DNA of 64,000 nucleotides from Deinococcus sp. Marseille-Q6407 (GTDB taxonomy: Bacteria > Deinococcota > Deinococci > Deinococcales > Deinococcaceae): contig NZ_CAMPFU010000003.1 in NCBI RefSeq assembly GCF_946848805.1, positions 256,001 through 320,000 on the forward strand, in the 5' to 3' direction. Position 1 is the stretch's first letter. Each line of letters begins with the position of its first letter. Made by a program: the position numbers and the translations under genes. Of this stretch, positions 18,383 to 27,534 are shown piece after piece. The notes under the pieces are model-generated. The model did not search any database and was not told the DNA's origin. It saw nothing but the letters and a program-made list of their open reading frames with translations.

Positions 18383-18464
18383 GCAGTCAGGTTCTCGTCA
18401 AATGAGGGCGCGGTCAGAATCTCCCATCACCCGGCGGGCAGGCTGGGTTAAGCTGAACCGCGAC

Positions 18465-20363
18465 GTGACACAGTTTTTCTCTACCGCCCGCCTGCGTCCG
18501 GCCCTGCTGCTCAGCCTGAGCCTGGGGCTGGGCACGGCCGGCGCCCAGAGCCAGAGCGCTCCAGGCCACCTCGCTGCGGCGCCGCAGGCTGCCGGCTTCG
18601 CCACTGCTCCCGCTTTCCCGGGCGGCAACCTGCCGCACACTTTTGCGCCCGGCACGTCGGCCCTGACACTGCCGGTGCCCAGTGCGGCCCTTCAGCCCAG
18701 CGGCCAACCTTTACCCAGCGGCCAACTTTTACCCAGCGGTCAGCCTCTGCCCGGTCCGGCGCTGGCGCCTTCTATCCTGAGCGCCCCGGCACTGAACACG
18801 CCGCTGCTGGGCCAGCCGGCGGACCTGCTGCCGGCCAGTGTGCCGGCGGCCAGCCTGCCCACTCCCGACTCCACCCAAATCCGGGGGCTGTGGGTGGACG
18901 GCTTCGGCCCCGGCCTGAAGACAGCCGCGCAGGTGCAGCAGATGGTGGACGACGCCGAGAACATGGGCGTCAACGTGCTGGTGGTGCAGACTGTGCGCCG
19001 CGCCGACTGCTTTTGCCTGAAATCCAGCCTGCCGGTCGTAAGTGACAAGGACCTGCAGCCGGGCTTCGATCCCCTGGCCGAGGTGCTGCGCCTGGCCAAG
19101 CCCCGGGGCATCAAGGTGATTGCCTGGGCCAGCGTGACCGGCATCGGCAACCTGGGCAACCTGAACAGCAACCCCAACCACGTCTACCGGCTGCACGGCC
19201 CCCAGAGCAAGGACCCCTGGCTGGTGGTGCGCCAGGACGGCAGCTGGCAGGAAGGCAACGACGCCTGGCTGGACCCGGCCATTCCCGAGGCGGCCCGCTA
19301 CATCAGCGACGGCCTGCTGAGCGTGGTCAAGAACTACGATGTGGATGGCATTCAGCTGGACCGTATCCGCTACCCCGACAGCGGTGACTGGGGCTACTCG
19401 CCCAAGACACTTTACCGCTACCAACTGGAAACCGGCCGCCAGGGCCGCCCCAGCCCCAGCGACGAATACTTCAAGGCCTGGAAGCGCGATCAGGTGACCG
19501 GGCTGGTGCGCCGCATCTCCGTGCAGGCCAAGGCCATCCGGCCCGAGCTGTGGGTCAGCGCGGCCACCATCGTTTATGGCAGCCCGCCCGCCGCCGGCGA
19601 CCTCAAGGCCTTCCAGAGCACCGCTTCTTACCGCACCGTGCTGCAGGACTGGCCTAAGTGGATGAACGAGGGCCTGCTGGACATCAACATGCCGATGAAC
19701 TACAAGCGCGAGAACGTGGCGCAGCAGGCCGGGTGGTACGACGGCTGGAACCGCTTTGCCCACAGTCTGCAGGGCCGGGGCCTGACCGCCAGCGGCTCCA
19801 GCATCTACCTCAACGGCCCGCAGGACTCGGCGGCGCAGGCGCAGCGGGCGCTGCAGGCCGGCGTGGGCTGGGTGGGTTACTCGTACCGCACCCCCACCCT
19901 GGCCGTGTACGAGGACAAACAGAACGCTGCCGCCGGCCGCGAAGCCGTGCGGCAGGCGCTGGCCAAGACCAGCCTGGCCCGGCCGGTGCGCTTCGACGGC
20001 CCGCCGCCCCACACCCGTGGCCTGCTGGGCACTGTGGCTGGGCAGGAACGTCTGGGCGGCCTGAAGGTGGAACTGCTGCAAAATGACAAGGTCGTTGCCA
20101 CCAGCGTGACCGATGGCGGCGGCTTTTACGGCTTTATGGACGTGCCGGCCGGTGAAACCCGCGTCCGGGTCAGCGGGCAGGCCTGGAAAACCCGGGTGCC
20201 GGATAAAGGCATTGCCCAGGTGCCCAACCTGGTGATTCGCAAGCTGTCGCCGGTCAGCGCTCCGGCGCCCAGCCTCGCGCCCGCGCCCGGTGCCCCCGGC
20301 GCGCCCAACCTGGCGCCGCCCACCCCCCAGGAACTGCAGCGCGGCGGCGAAACGCCCGGCTGA
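18465..20363 (+). CDS. Secreted GHL10-type glycoside hydrolase-like protein
   Basis: An exported 632-residue protein. From the GTG at 18465 it has a signal peptide ending near GTAGAQS, then a Pro/Ser linker with a tandem six-residue repeat (PSGQPL, PSGQLL, PSGQPL). A GHL10/YngK-like (beta-alpha)8 domain follows (IRGLWVDGFGPGLKT, NVLVVQTVRRAD, VDGIQLDRIRYP, DINMPMNYKRE). A C-terminal carboxypeptidase-regulatory-like beta domain spans about residues 540-605 (GLLGTVAGQERLGGLKVELL), and the tail is Pro/Ala-rich. An upstream ATG (18402) is in frame but would put 21 residues before the signal peptide. Probable polysaccharide or cell-envelope hydrolase. Confidence 0.8.
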   Translation: MTQFFSTARLRPALLLSLSLGLGTAGAQSQSAPGHLAAAPQAAGFATAPAFPGGNLPHTFAPGTSALTLPVPSAALQPSGQPLPSGQLLPSGQPLPGPALAPSILSAPALNTPLLGQPADLLPASVPAASLPTPDSTQIRGLWVDGFGPGLKTAAQVQQMVDDAENMGVNVLVVQTVRRADCFCLKSSLPVVSDKDLQPGFDPLAEVLRLAKPRGIKVIAWASVTGIGNLGNLNSNPNHVYRLHGPQSKDPWLVVRQDGSWQEGNDAWLDPAIPEAARYISDGLLSVVKNYDVDGIQLDRIRYPDSGDWGYSPKTLYRYQLETGRQGRPSPSDEYFKAWKRDQVTGLVRRISVQAKAIRPELWVSAATIVYGSPPAAGDLKAFQSTASYRTVLQDWPKWMNEGLLDINMPMNYKRENVAQQAGWYDGWNRFAHSLQGRGLTASGSSIYLNGPQDSAAQAQRALQAGVGWVGYSYRTPTLAVYEDKQNAAAGREAVRQALAKTSLARPVRFDGPPPHTRGLLGTVAGQERLGGLKVELLQNDKVVATSVTDGGGFYGFMDVPAGETRVRVSGQAWKTRVPDKGIAQVPNLVIRKLSPVSAPAPSLAPAPGAPGAPNLAPPTPQELQRGGETPG

Positions 20364-20562
20364 GCCCGGCGGCGCGCGGAACTCTCACAGGAGCGGGCGG
20401 CGGCCTCCCCCAGCCTGCTCCTCTAAAGCATTTGACAAAAAGATGGCACAGCTTTTTGGTGAGCAAAGCGAGTGCAAAACAAAGAGTAGGACGGAAAATG
20501 GAGCGGGCGGCGGTGATGTTCCGACGCACGTGTCATTTGGAGAACTACTCTAGACTGGCCGC

Positions 20563-21057
20563 ATGACGCAAGCCAGCACAGAGGGCATCGGCCCAGAGGA
20601 TTTCCGCGCGACCCTGGGCCGCTTTGCCAGCGGCGTGACCATCATCACCGCCCGCGAGCCGGACGGCACCGCGCACGGCATGACTGCCAGCGCCTTTGTC
20701 TCGGTCAGCCTCAATCCGCCGCTGATTCTGGTGTCGGTAGACAAGCGGGCGCACATGCACAGCGTGCTGCTGGGCAGCGATGTGACGCAGTTCGGCGTCA
20801 GCATCCTGGCCCATGACCAGATTCATCTCAGCAACCATTTCGCCGGGCGGCCCGGCCCCGAGGAAGCGGTCCCCTGGCGCGAGCAGGCCGGCTTTCCGGT
20901 GCTGGGAGGCACAGTGGCCTCGGTGGTCTGCCGCAAGCAACAGGTGCTGGACGGCGGCGACCATACCCTCTTTCTGGGCCTGATCACTTCTACCGAGTAC
21001 GCGGACCGCGAACCGCTGCTGTATTTCGGCAGTCGCTACGGCACCCTGGCACCCTGA
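20563..21057 (+). CDS. Flavin reductase-family protein
   Basis: A 164-residue FMN-binding split-barrel protein. FASGVTIITAREPDGTAHGMTASAFVSVSLNPPLILVSV is the classic signature of the short-chain flavin:NAD(P)H reductases that feed reduced flavin to two-component monooxygenases. FGVSILAHDQIHLSNHFAGR and the C-terminal LLYFGSRYGTL also match. No partner oxygenase is in the window. TAGACT ends 6 nt before the ATG, so the mRNA is probably leaderless. A TTGACA (20430-20435) further up is unlikely to be its -35. Confidence 0.88.
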   Translation: MTQASTEGIGPEDFRATLGRFASGVTIITAREPDGTAHGMTASAFVSVSLNPPLILVSVDKRAHMHSVLLGSDVTQFGVSILAHDQIHLSNHFAGRPGPEEAVPWREQAGFPVLGGTVASVVCRKQQVLDGGDHTLFLGLITSTEYADREPLLYFGSRYGTLAP

Positions 21058-21141
21058 ACAGCCGGCAGTCCATCCAAGCCGGGGCCAGGGCCCGGGGAAA
21101 GATGCAGCGGGCCGAGCCGGCGCTGGTCTAGACTGTCCTGT

Positions 21142-21876
21142 ATGACCCGCCTCGCTGTCATCGCTGATCTGCACGCCAATCTGGAAGCGACCCTGGCCGT
21201 GCACGCCGACATCCAGCGGCGCGGCATCAGCGAAATCTGGGTGCTGGGTGATCTGGTGGGCAAAGGCCCCCGCCCACGGGAAGTGGTGGACTGGGCGCAG
21301 GCGCACGCTGCCCGCGCCGTGCAGGGCAACTGGGACGCGCGGGTAGCCGGGGCCAGTCACCGCCCGCAGGACCTCTGGCCGCGCTCACAGCTGCGGCCGG
21401 CCGACCTGAAATACCTCGAAACCCTGCCGTTCGGCATCGAGGAAGAGTTCGGCGGGCTGTGCTGGCGCTTCGTGCATGCCAGCAGCCGGGGGGTATTTCA
21501 GAAGCTGTATCCCCATTCCAGCCTCTCGGAGCAGCTGGACAACTTTGCCCCGCAGCCGGCGCTGGGCCTGATGAACTACGCCGACGCGCTGGTGTTCGGC
21601 GACATTCACGAGGCGCTGCTGTTGGACGTGGAAGGCCAGCCGCTGCTGAACTGCGGCTCGGTGGGCAACCCCCTGGACAGTGTGCTGCCCAGTTACCTGA
21701 TTCTGGATTTCAGCGCGCCGGGGTATACAGCGTCTTTTGTGCGGGTGCCCTACGACCGCGCCGCCGAGGTGCGGGCCGCCGAGGCCAGCGGAATGCCGTT
21801 CGTGCGTGAATACGTGGCCGAACTGATGACCGGGTCTTACCAGAAGCGCAAGGTTAGGAAACTGGACGAGGACTGA
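21142..21876 (+). CDS. Calcineurin-like metallophosphoesterase
   Basis: A 244-residue cytoplasmic phosphoesterase. The two-metal site is visible: VIADLHANLEA (D-x-H), WVLGDLVGKGP (GD), GNWDAR (GN with Asp where GNHD is usual), then FVHAS and FGDIHEALL (GDIH, near residue 153) and NCGSVGNP. This is the YfcE/MJ0936-like layout of small phosphodiesterases. The natural substrate is unknown. TAGACT ends 7 nt before the ATG. Confidence 0.85.
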   Translation: MTRLAVIADLHANLEATLAVHADIQRRGISEIWVLGDLVGKGPRPREVVDWAQAHAARAVQGNWDARVAGASHRPQDLWPRSQLRPADLKYLETLPFGIEEEFGGLCWRFVHASSRGVFQKLYPHSSLSEQLDNFAPQPALGLMNYADALVFGDIHEALLLDVEGQPLLNCGSVGNPLDSVLPSYLILDFSAPGYTASFVRVPYDRAAEVRAAEASGMPFVREYVAELMTGSYQKRKVRKLDED

Positions 21877-21888
21877 GGCGCGAGGCTG

Positions 21889-22780
21889 TCAATCCAGCAA
21901 GACCTGAGCAATCATTTGTTGTGAGCGCTCCCGGATGCTCGGGGCTGTGTCCCAGTAGTAGGGCAGGGCAAAGAGGGCCACCGACAGCGCCCACCCACGC
22001 GCCCGCTGCCAGGTGGCCTCGTCCACGCCGCTCAGCTGTCGGTAGCTTCGGCGCTGAAACGGCGTGAACAACTGCCAGGCACCCAGGAAATCGGCTGCCG
22101 GATCACCTACGCCCAGACCACCAAAATCAATCACCGCACTGAGCCGTCCGGCCTGTGTCAACAGGTTGCCGCCGAGCGGGTCGCCGTGAATCCACACCGG
22201 CGGCCCGGACCAGTCAGGGGATTCCATCACGGCGTCCCAGGCACGCAGGACGGCGCGGCCATTGACCCGCGCCCCCAGCTCCTGTATCACCTCACGCACA
22301 TCTTCATCTCGCAGACGCACCGGGCCACCCCGTCCGGCAGCTGGAGCCTCTGCCGGCGCGGGCTGCCGATGAAGCGCCTGGAAAAATCCAGCCAGGTCAC
22401 TGGTCAGCCCCTGCGGGTGTGATGACTGTCCCGCCTGTGGATGCTTGCCTGGCAGCCAGGGGCAAATGCTCCAGTTCCAGGGATACTCTTCTGCAGCCAC
22501 GCCACAAAATATGGGCACAGAAACGGGCACCGGCAGCTGTGGGGCCAGCTGCGGCAACCAGCGCCATTCGCCATTCCTTCTCAACATCTTCTGCTGCCCA
22601 GCCGATACGCGGCAACCGGACCGCCAGCTGATCACCCAGACGAAATACCGCATTATCAGTTCCATCGGAAGCAACGCGGCGCAGCGGCAGCACAGCCCAC
22701 TGCGGAGCTTGAGCTGCCAGCAGGCGCCGGACCAGCTCAGGTGAAAGCTCCAGCTCTTCGGCATGCATACGTAGGGTCAT
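21889..22780 (-). pseudogene. Aminoglycoside-phosphotransferase-like kinase gene with a 7 bp duplication frameshift
   Basis: The N-terminal half starts at ATG 22780 (MTLRMHAEELELS) and reads to EKEWR. The C-terminal half, in another frame, resumes with WRWLPQLAPQ and runs to 21889. It contains the catalytic VWIHGDPLGGN (H-G-D-x4-N) and AVIDFGGLGVGDPAADF. At the join, AATGGCG is present twice in tandem (plus strand CGCCATT at 22562-22568 and 22569-22575). Deleting one copy restores a single 290-residue kinase frame exactly. TATGCT lies 8 nt before the ATG. As written, no active kinase can be made. Confidence 0.8.
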
Positions 22781-22850
22781 TGCTCCGTAGCATAAGTGGC
22801 TACAGCAGCGGTTCGCCTTCACCAGCCAGCAGGGTTTCTGTTGTTTTCCT

Positions 22851-23831
22851 CTAGCGCCCCGCCCGCGTGAACAGCACCAGCCCCACCAGAATGGTGACCA
22901 GCCCGGCCCAGGCCAGCGGGCCAGGCAGCGGAGAACCCAGCAGCAGCACCCCGCCCAGCAGCGCGAAGATCACCTCGCTGGCCTGGGTGGCGTCCACCGT
23001 GGCAATCTCGCCGGGGGTGCGGGCCTCGTCGCGGGCATACAGAAACAGCCCGGTGGCAATCACGCCCGAGAGCAGCGCCACCAGTGCAGTGCTCACCCTC
23101 ACCACCTGCCCGCCCTGCGGCAGCACTGGGTGCAGCAGCCCCAGCACACCCCACAGCGGCATGGACCCCAGTGTCATCAGCCAGATGCGCCCGAAGGTGT
23201 TTTTCAGCAGCGGCGTGCGGATATACGGCACCCGCGCTGCCCAGGAGCGGGCGCCCGGCGTGCCGGCGGCCGGGCCGGGCCGGGCCGCCTGCCAGACCAG
23301 CTGGTTGCCGGCCGGATAACAGAACGCGGCCAGCAGGGCCGGCAGCGCCCCGTACAGCAACGACTCACCCAGGGTCTGCCCCGATGCGCCATGCGGCTGG
23401 CCCAGGTTGGTCAGGCAAACCCCAGCAAACACCAGCAGCGCCGAGAAAATCACCCCGCGCGAGAACGGCTGCCCGAAGGCCGCCAGCACGATCAGGCTGG
23501 CGACCACCGTGAACTGGAAGGTGGCCGCCACCACCCAGGCACTGGCATAGGCCGAGCTGAAGCACAGCAGCGCGTAAAAGGCCCCGAAGCCCAGGCTGCC
23601 GGCCAGCACCCAGAAGGGCGCGTGCCGGCGGAATTCCTGCCACAGCCCCCGCAGCAGCGCCGGGCCACCCTGCACCAGCAGCATGACGCTGAGCAGCAGC
23701 AGCACGAACAGGTACCGCAGGCTGGCGCTCCAGAACCAGTGACCGCCCTGAGCGCTCATCTGTTCATTCAACACGTAGGTCGAGCTGAAAAAGGCGCTGG
23801 CCAGCAGTCCCAACCCCAGCAGCCGCAGCAC
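22851..23831 (-). CDS. DMT-superfamily (EamA/multidrug-efflux-like) transporter
   Basis: An integral membrane protein of 326 residues with about ten hydrophobic helices in two halves, typical of the drug/metabolite transporter superfamily. The SAFFSSTYVLNEQMSAQGGHWFWSASLRY start and the late EIATVDATQASEVIFALLGGVLLLG helix fit the multidrug-resistance-efflux branch. A GTG at 23831 is the likely start: it begins one base after the TGA of the upstream membrane-protein gene, giving tight coupling. The longer frame to 23930 would overlap that gene by about 100 bp. Confidence 0.8.
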   Translation of the reverse strand: MLRLLGLGLLASAFFSSTYVLNEQMSAQGGHWFWSASLRYLFVLLLLSVMLLVQGGPALLRGLWQEFRRHAPFWVLAGSLGFGAFYALLCFSSAYASAWVVAATFQFTVVASLIVLAAFGQPFSRGVIFSALLVFAGVCLTNLGQPHGASGQTLGESLLYGALPALLAAFCYPAGNQLVWQAARPGPAAGTPGARSWAARVPYIRTPLLKNTFGRIWLMTLGSMPLWGVLGLLHPVLPQGGQVVRVSTALVALLSGVIATGLFLYARDEARTPGEIATVDATQASEVIFALLGGVLLLGSPLPGPLAWAGLVTILVGLVLFTRAGR

Positions 23832-23832
23832 T

Positions 23833-24687
23833 TCAGTCGGCCTGCCCAGGGGTGGGGGGAGCGGGGGGCGCCAGCTGCCCAACCCGCCCGGCCAGTGACC
23901 CCGGTTCCAGCAGGCTGGCTCCGGGACCAAAGCGGGCGACCGTGGCGCGGTGCAGCAGCCAAAAAGCGATGCCCACCCCCAGCAGGCTGATGCCGAAGCT
24001 GGGCAGGCGCATGATGGCGTTGACCTCGGCCACCTGCGCGTTGAAGGCGTCGCTGCCGAATTCGGCCGTCACCCGCTGGTAGTTCACGAAAGAGTTGAGC
24101 AGGCCGCTCAGAATATCCACCAGGGCGAACACCACCGTGGCATTGGCCAGGGCGCGGTGAATCTGTGGGTCGTCCATAGCCTGCTGCGTCAGGGCGCGCT
24201 TGTCGGGCGACTCGTTCAGCGAGGCAGCGTCCATGAAGATCCGGAACAGCGGCACACGTGTCCCGGCACTGATCAAAAAGGCCAATCCCAGCAGATACGA
24301 CCGGGCGCTGTCCTTGACCGCGTACCAGAAGCCGTCCACATACCAGAAGGCCAGCGCGCCCCCGACCAGGGCGCCGGCGCCGCCCAGCAGCGCCACCGGG
24401 CTGACATTGCGGTTGCGAATCAGGTCCCAGGCCACGTACACCACCGGAATCAGCGCAGCGGCCAGGTAGGCGCGGACGTTGCCCTGGGTGCCGCCGCCCA
24501 GCTGATCTGCCACCGAAAACCCGCTGCCCAGCAGGTTGGGGCTCAGCACCGCAATCGGAACCACCAGGGTGAAAATCAGGTCACGGATGGTCTGCGGCAC
24601 GGCGCCCTGACCGGGCTTCCGGGGAGGGGAGGGCGGCGGAGACGGCGCCTGAGACGAGGTGGGCGGCTGAGAACGGGGCTGGGTCAT
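23833..24687 (-). CDS. VC0807-like polytopic membrane protein
   Basis: A 284-residue protein with an N-terminal Pro/Ser-rich soluble stretch (about residues 1-30) and about six hydrophobic helices. The segment LIFTLVVPIAVLSPNLLG and the YLLGLAFLISAGTRVPLFRIFMD region resemble the VC0807 family of uncharacterised membrane proteins. Its stop overlaps the start region of the DMT transporter, so the two probably form one transcript. No function is known. Confidence 0.65.
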   Translation of the reverse strand: MTQPRSQPPTSSQAPSPPPSPPRKPGQGAVPQTIRDLIFTLVVPIAVLSPNLLGSGFSVADQLGGGTQGNVRAYLAAALIPVVYVAWDLIRNRNVSPVALLGGAGALVGGALAFWYVDGFWYAVKDSARSYLLGLAFLISAGTRVPLFRIFMDAASLNESPDKRALTQQAMDDPQIHRALANATVVFALVDILSGLLNSFVNYQRVTAEFGSDAFNAQVAEVNAIMRLPSFGISLLGVGIAFWLLHRATVARFGPGASLLEPGSLAGRVGQLAPPAPPTPGQAD

Positions 24688-24782
24688 GGTCGGCCTTCAC
24701 TATGCCACGCGGCGCAGAGCCGGCCCGGGGGCCTGGAGAACGCTGGCCCCAGCACAGGCGGCCGCGTTAGCCTGAGGGCCAT

Positions 24783-25346
24783 ATGGACATCACCCCGGCC
24801 CTGCTGCTCAACGCACTCATGATCTTCAGCCTCCGGATTCTGGACGTGTCGCTGGGCACCCTGCGCATCGGGATGATTGTGCGCGGGCGGCGCAACCTGG
24901 CGGGCGTCCTGAGCTTTTTTGAGTCGCTGATCTGGCTGATTGCGGCGGCGCAGGTGCTGAACAATTTGGAAAATCCCATTCAGTTCGTGGCCTACGCCGG
25001 GGGCTACGCGGCCGGCACCCTGATCGGCACCTGGATTGAGGAGCGGCTGGCGGTGGGCAAGGTGGTGCTGCGGGCCTTCGTGCCCATCTCGGCACCCGAC
25101 CTGGCCGGAGCGCTGCGCAGCGCCGGATATTACGTCACGGCGCTCAACGGCTCGGGCCGCGACGGTGACGTGCGGATTCTGTTCAGCGTGATTCCGCGCA
25201 AGCAGTCCGGCCGGGTTCTGCGGCTGATCGAGGAGGTCTATCCCAAGGCGTTCGTGACCATCGAAGAGGTGAGCACCGCCGCGCTGCAGGACGCCTCGGT
25301 GCGGCAGGAACGCATGGCACGGCGCTTTCGCATCACCCGCAAGTGA
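24783..25346 (+). CDS. UPF0316-type membrane protein
   Basis: A 187-residue protein with three N-terminal membrane helices (LDVSLGTLRIGMIVRGRR after the first helix; ESLIWLIAAAQVLNNL; YAGGYAAGTLIGTWIEERLAVG) and a C-terminal soluble domain of about 85 residues with PRKQSGRVLRLIEEVYPKAFVTIEEV. This is the layout of the UPF0316/DUF2179 family. It is widely distributed and of unknown function. Confidence 0.85.
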   Translation: MDITPALLLNALMIFSLRILDVSLGTLRIGMIVRGRRNLAGVLSFFESLIWLIAAAQVLNNLENPIQFVAYAGGYAAGTLIGTWIEERLAVGKVVLRAFVPISAPDLAGALRSAGYYVTALNGSGRDGDVRILFSVIPRKQSGRVLRLIEEVYPKAFVTIEEVSTAALQDASVRQERMARRFRITRK

Positions 25347-25452
25347 CTTCTGCAAAGGTCAGCCTTTTCTCAATCTGACGGCGGCCTCCTTTCATGAGCC
25401 GCACGGGGCGGCGCTCTAGGGTAAAGGCACTTCACCAAAGGGAGGTTCCACA

Positions 25453-25947
25453 ATGTTTGAAGACCTGAAACGAGAACTGCACGAAAAGATGGCGTCCCTG
25501 AATGCGGCCCAAGCAGGCCAGGGCCAGATGTCCGGCCAGGCCGGTGCCGGCGCCCATGATCCCCGCGACACCAACGGTGACGGCGTGGTCAGCGCCCAGG
25601 AAGCCGCCGCTTACGTGCGCGACTACCTGCAGAGCGCCAGCCCCGAAGAGCGCGACAGCCTGATGAAGGATTACCTGGGCAAGCTGTCGCCCGAGGACCG
25701 TCAGCAGATGGGCGACGCGATTGTGCGCAGCTCCAGCAACCCGGTGCAGCAGGTCAACCCAGCCGACGACCGCGACCTGATTGACGCCTACACCAAGGCT
25801 GCGCAGGCCCCCGCGCAGAACGGCCAGAGCCCGCTGGAAGCCGCTTTTGCCGAAGGCGGCGCGCTGAGCAGCCCGCTGGCTAAGGCTGGTCTGGTAGGCC
25901 TGGCCGCAGTGATCGGTTCCAAGGTGCTACAGGGCAACCGCAGCTGA
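25453..25947 (+). CDS. EF-hand-containing small protein
   Basis: A 164-residue soluble protein with one textbook calcium-binding loop, DTNGDGVVSAQE (about residues 39-50), within a Gln/Gly/Ala-rich N-terminal half. A helical middle follows (SPEERDSLMKDYLGKLSPEDRQQMGDAIV) and a hydrophobic glycine-rich C-terminal helix (KAGLVGLAAVIGSKVLQG) may attach to the membrane. Unlike most neighbours it has a leader with a strong Shine-Dalgarno site (GGGAGG, 7 nt before the ATG) and TAGGGT at 25417-25422. Family unknown to me. Confidence 0.7.
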   Translation: MFEDLKRELHEKMASLNAAQAGQGQMSGQAGAGAHDPRDTNGDGVVSAQEAAAYVRDYLQSASPEERDSLMKDYLGKLSPEDRQQMGDAIVRSSSNPVQQVNPADDRDLIDAYTKAAQAPAQNGQSPLEAAFAEGGALSSPLAKAGLVGLAAVIGSKVLQGNRS

Positions 25948-26084
25948 CTTGCAATCCGCTGGCCCTGCCGGGCCGGTTTCCAGAACTCCGCCCTGCCCCC
26001 TTTCCGGCGCAGCGGAGTTTTTCGCCGTCATTGGGACCCTGATCCGGCCCGCAGGAAGGCGGCCGGAGTAAACTCGGAAGTCAG

Positions 26085-27158
26085 ATGCCGCTTCAGTTTC
26101 TTCAGACCATTGCCCAGACGCCCGCTCCCACCTTTGAGGAGGAGACCCGGGCCGAGCTGATGGTCCAGCTGTGGCGTGAGCTGGGATACGCACCTGAGCG
26201 CGACGGTGCCGGCAACGTGCTGGTGCGGATTGCGCCGGGCAGCGGGCGACCCAGCCAGCGGGGGCCGCTGCTGCTGGCCTCGCATTTGGACACGGTCTTC
26301 AGCCCCCAGACCGACGTGACAGTGCGGGCGCAGCCGGGCCGCTGGTACGGTCCCGGCCTGGGCGACAACTCGTCCAGCCTGGCGGTGCTGACCGCACTGC
26401 TGCGCGACCTGGACCCCGCCACGCTGAGCGCCCCACTGTGGGTGGCCGCCAATGTGGGCGAAGAAGGTCTGGGCGACCTACGCGGCGCCAAGTACCTGCT
26501 GGCCCAGCACGCCCACGAGCTGGGTGCCTTCGTGGCGGTAGACGGCTACCTGGGCTCGGCGGTGACGCAGGCGGTGGGGGTGCGGCGTTATCAGGCGCAG
26601 TTCAGCGGGCCCGGCGGCCACTCCTGGGGCGAGGCGGTGCCCAGCGCGGTGCATGCCCTGGGCGCGGCGATCGAGGCGCTTTATGCGCTGCCCCGGCCGG
26701 CGCACCCCCGCACCACCCTGAACGTGGGGGTCGTGTCGGGCGGCAGCACCGTCAATTCCATCGCGGCGGCGGCATCGCTGCTGCTGGACCTGCGTTCACT
26801 GGGTGCCCGCGAGCTGGACGAGCTGGAGCAGCAGGCGGTGGCGGCCCTGCACCACACGGCGCAGCAGGTGGGCGTGGCCCTGCAGCTGGAACGGGTAAGC
26901 GACCGGCCAGGCGGCTCACTGAACGTGGCCGAACTGTTGCCGATGGCTCAGCAGGCCGCCCGCGCCGTGGGGGTCGAACTGCGCACGGCCGCCAGTTCCA
27001 CCGACGCCAACGCCGCTGCGCCCTATGGCCTGCCGGCGCTGTCTCTCGGGGTCTACCGAGGCGGCCACGCCCACCGCGACGACGAATGGGTGGACCCCAG
27101 CAGCCACGCACAGGGCCTGGCTTTCCTGCAGGGTTTTATCGCCAACTACCAGAACTGA
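26085..27158 (+). CDS. M20-family metallopeptidase
   Basis: A zinc-dependent aminopeptidase or deacylase of 357 residues. Metal-site motifs are in order: LLLASHLDTVFSP (H-x-D), GPGLGDNSSSLAVL (bridging Asp), VAANVGEEGLGDLRG (catalytic Glu and metal Glu), and the C-terminal GGHAHRDDEW His. A dimerisation domain lies between (SGPGGHSWGEAVPSAVHAL), as in PepT/ArgE-type proteins. Substrate not determined. TAAACT lies 10 nt before the ATG. Confidence 0.85.
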   Translation: MPLQFLQTIAQTPAPTFEEETRAELMVQLWRELGYAPERDGAGNVLVRIAPGSGRPSQRGPLLLASHLDTVFSPQTDVTVRAQPGRWYGPGLGDNSSSLAVLTALLRDLDPATLSAPLWVAANVGEEGLGDLRGAKYLLAQHAHELGAFVAVDGYLGSAVTQAVGVRRYQAQFSGPGGHSWGEAVPSAVHALGAAIEALYALPRPAHPRTTLNVGVVSGGSTVNSIAAAASLLLDLRSLGARELDELEQQAVAALHHTAQQVGVALQLERVSDRPGGSLNVAELLPMAQQAARAVGVELRTAASSTDANAAAPYGLPALSLGVYRGGHAHRDDEWVDPSSHAQGLAFLQGFIANYQN

Positions 27159-27195
27159 GGCCCTGATCCGCGCTGCGGCCTTTTAACGGCGCCGC

Positions 27196-27534
27196 TCAGG
27201 ACAGCGGCAGCAGCTGCAGGGTTCCTGAGTTCACGTCTCCGTCAATGGTCAGCACTTCCAGGCGGCAGGGCAGGTCGTCGCGGCCTAGCTCACGGCTCAG
27301 ATATTCCAGGGCGGCTCGCTGCATCAGCGCCAGCTTGCGTGGGGTCACGCTCTCGGCAGCGCTGCCGTAGCGGCTGTGGCTGCGGTGACGCACCTCGGTA
27401 AACACCAGGCAGGCTCCTTCGCGGCTGACCAGATCAATTTCGCCGCCGGGAATGCGGTAATTGCGGGCCAGCAGTTCGCGGCCCTGCGCCTCCAGATAGC
27501 GGGCGGCCCGGTCTTCGGCGGCAGCGCCTTTCAT
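27196..27534 (-). CDS. YraN/UPF0102-family protein
   Basis: A 112-residue protein with a PD-(D/E)XK-like nuclease fold. Motifs: [49 protein letters not shown] (the E-I-D and E-V-x core) and the C-terminal [11 protein letters not shown]. The usual EVK reads EVR here. YraN proteins are conserved but lack a firmly established activity. The ATG overlaps the TGA of the dsRBD gene upstream (ATGA), so translation of the two is coupled. Confidence 0.85.
   Translation of the reverse strand: MKGAAAEDRAARYLEAQGRELLARNYRIPGGEIDLVSREGACLVFTEVRHRSHSRYGSAAESVTPRKLALMQRAALEYLSRELGRDDLPCRLEVLTIDGDVNSGTLQLLPLS

Noticed and set aside
20430..20460. TTGACA-based promoter for the flavin reductase gene
   Set aside because: No usable -10 follows at 16-18 bp, and the TAGACT 6 nt before the start explains expression better.
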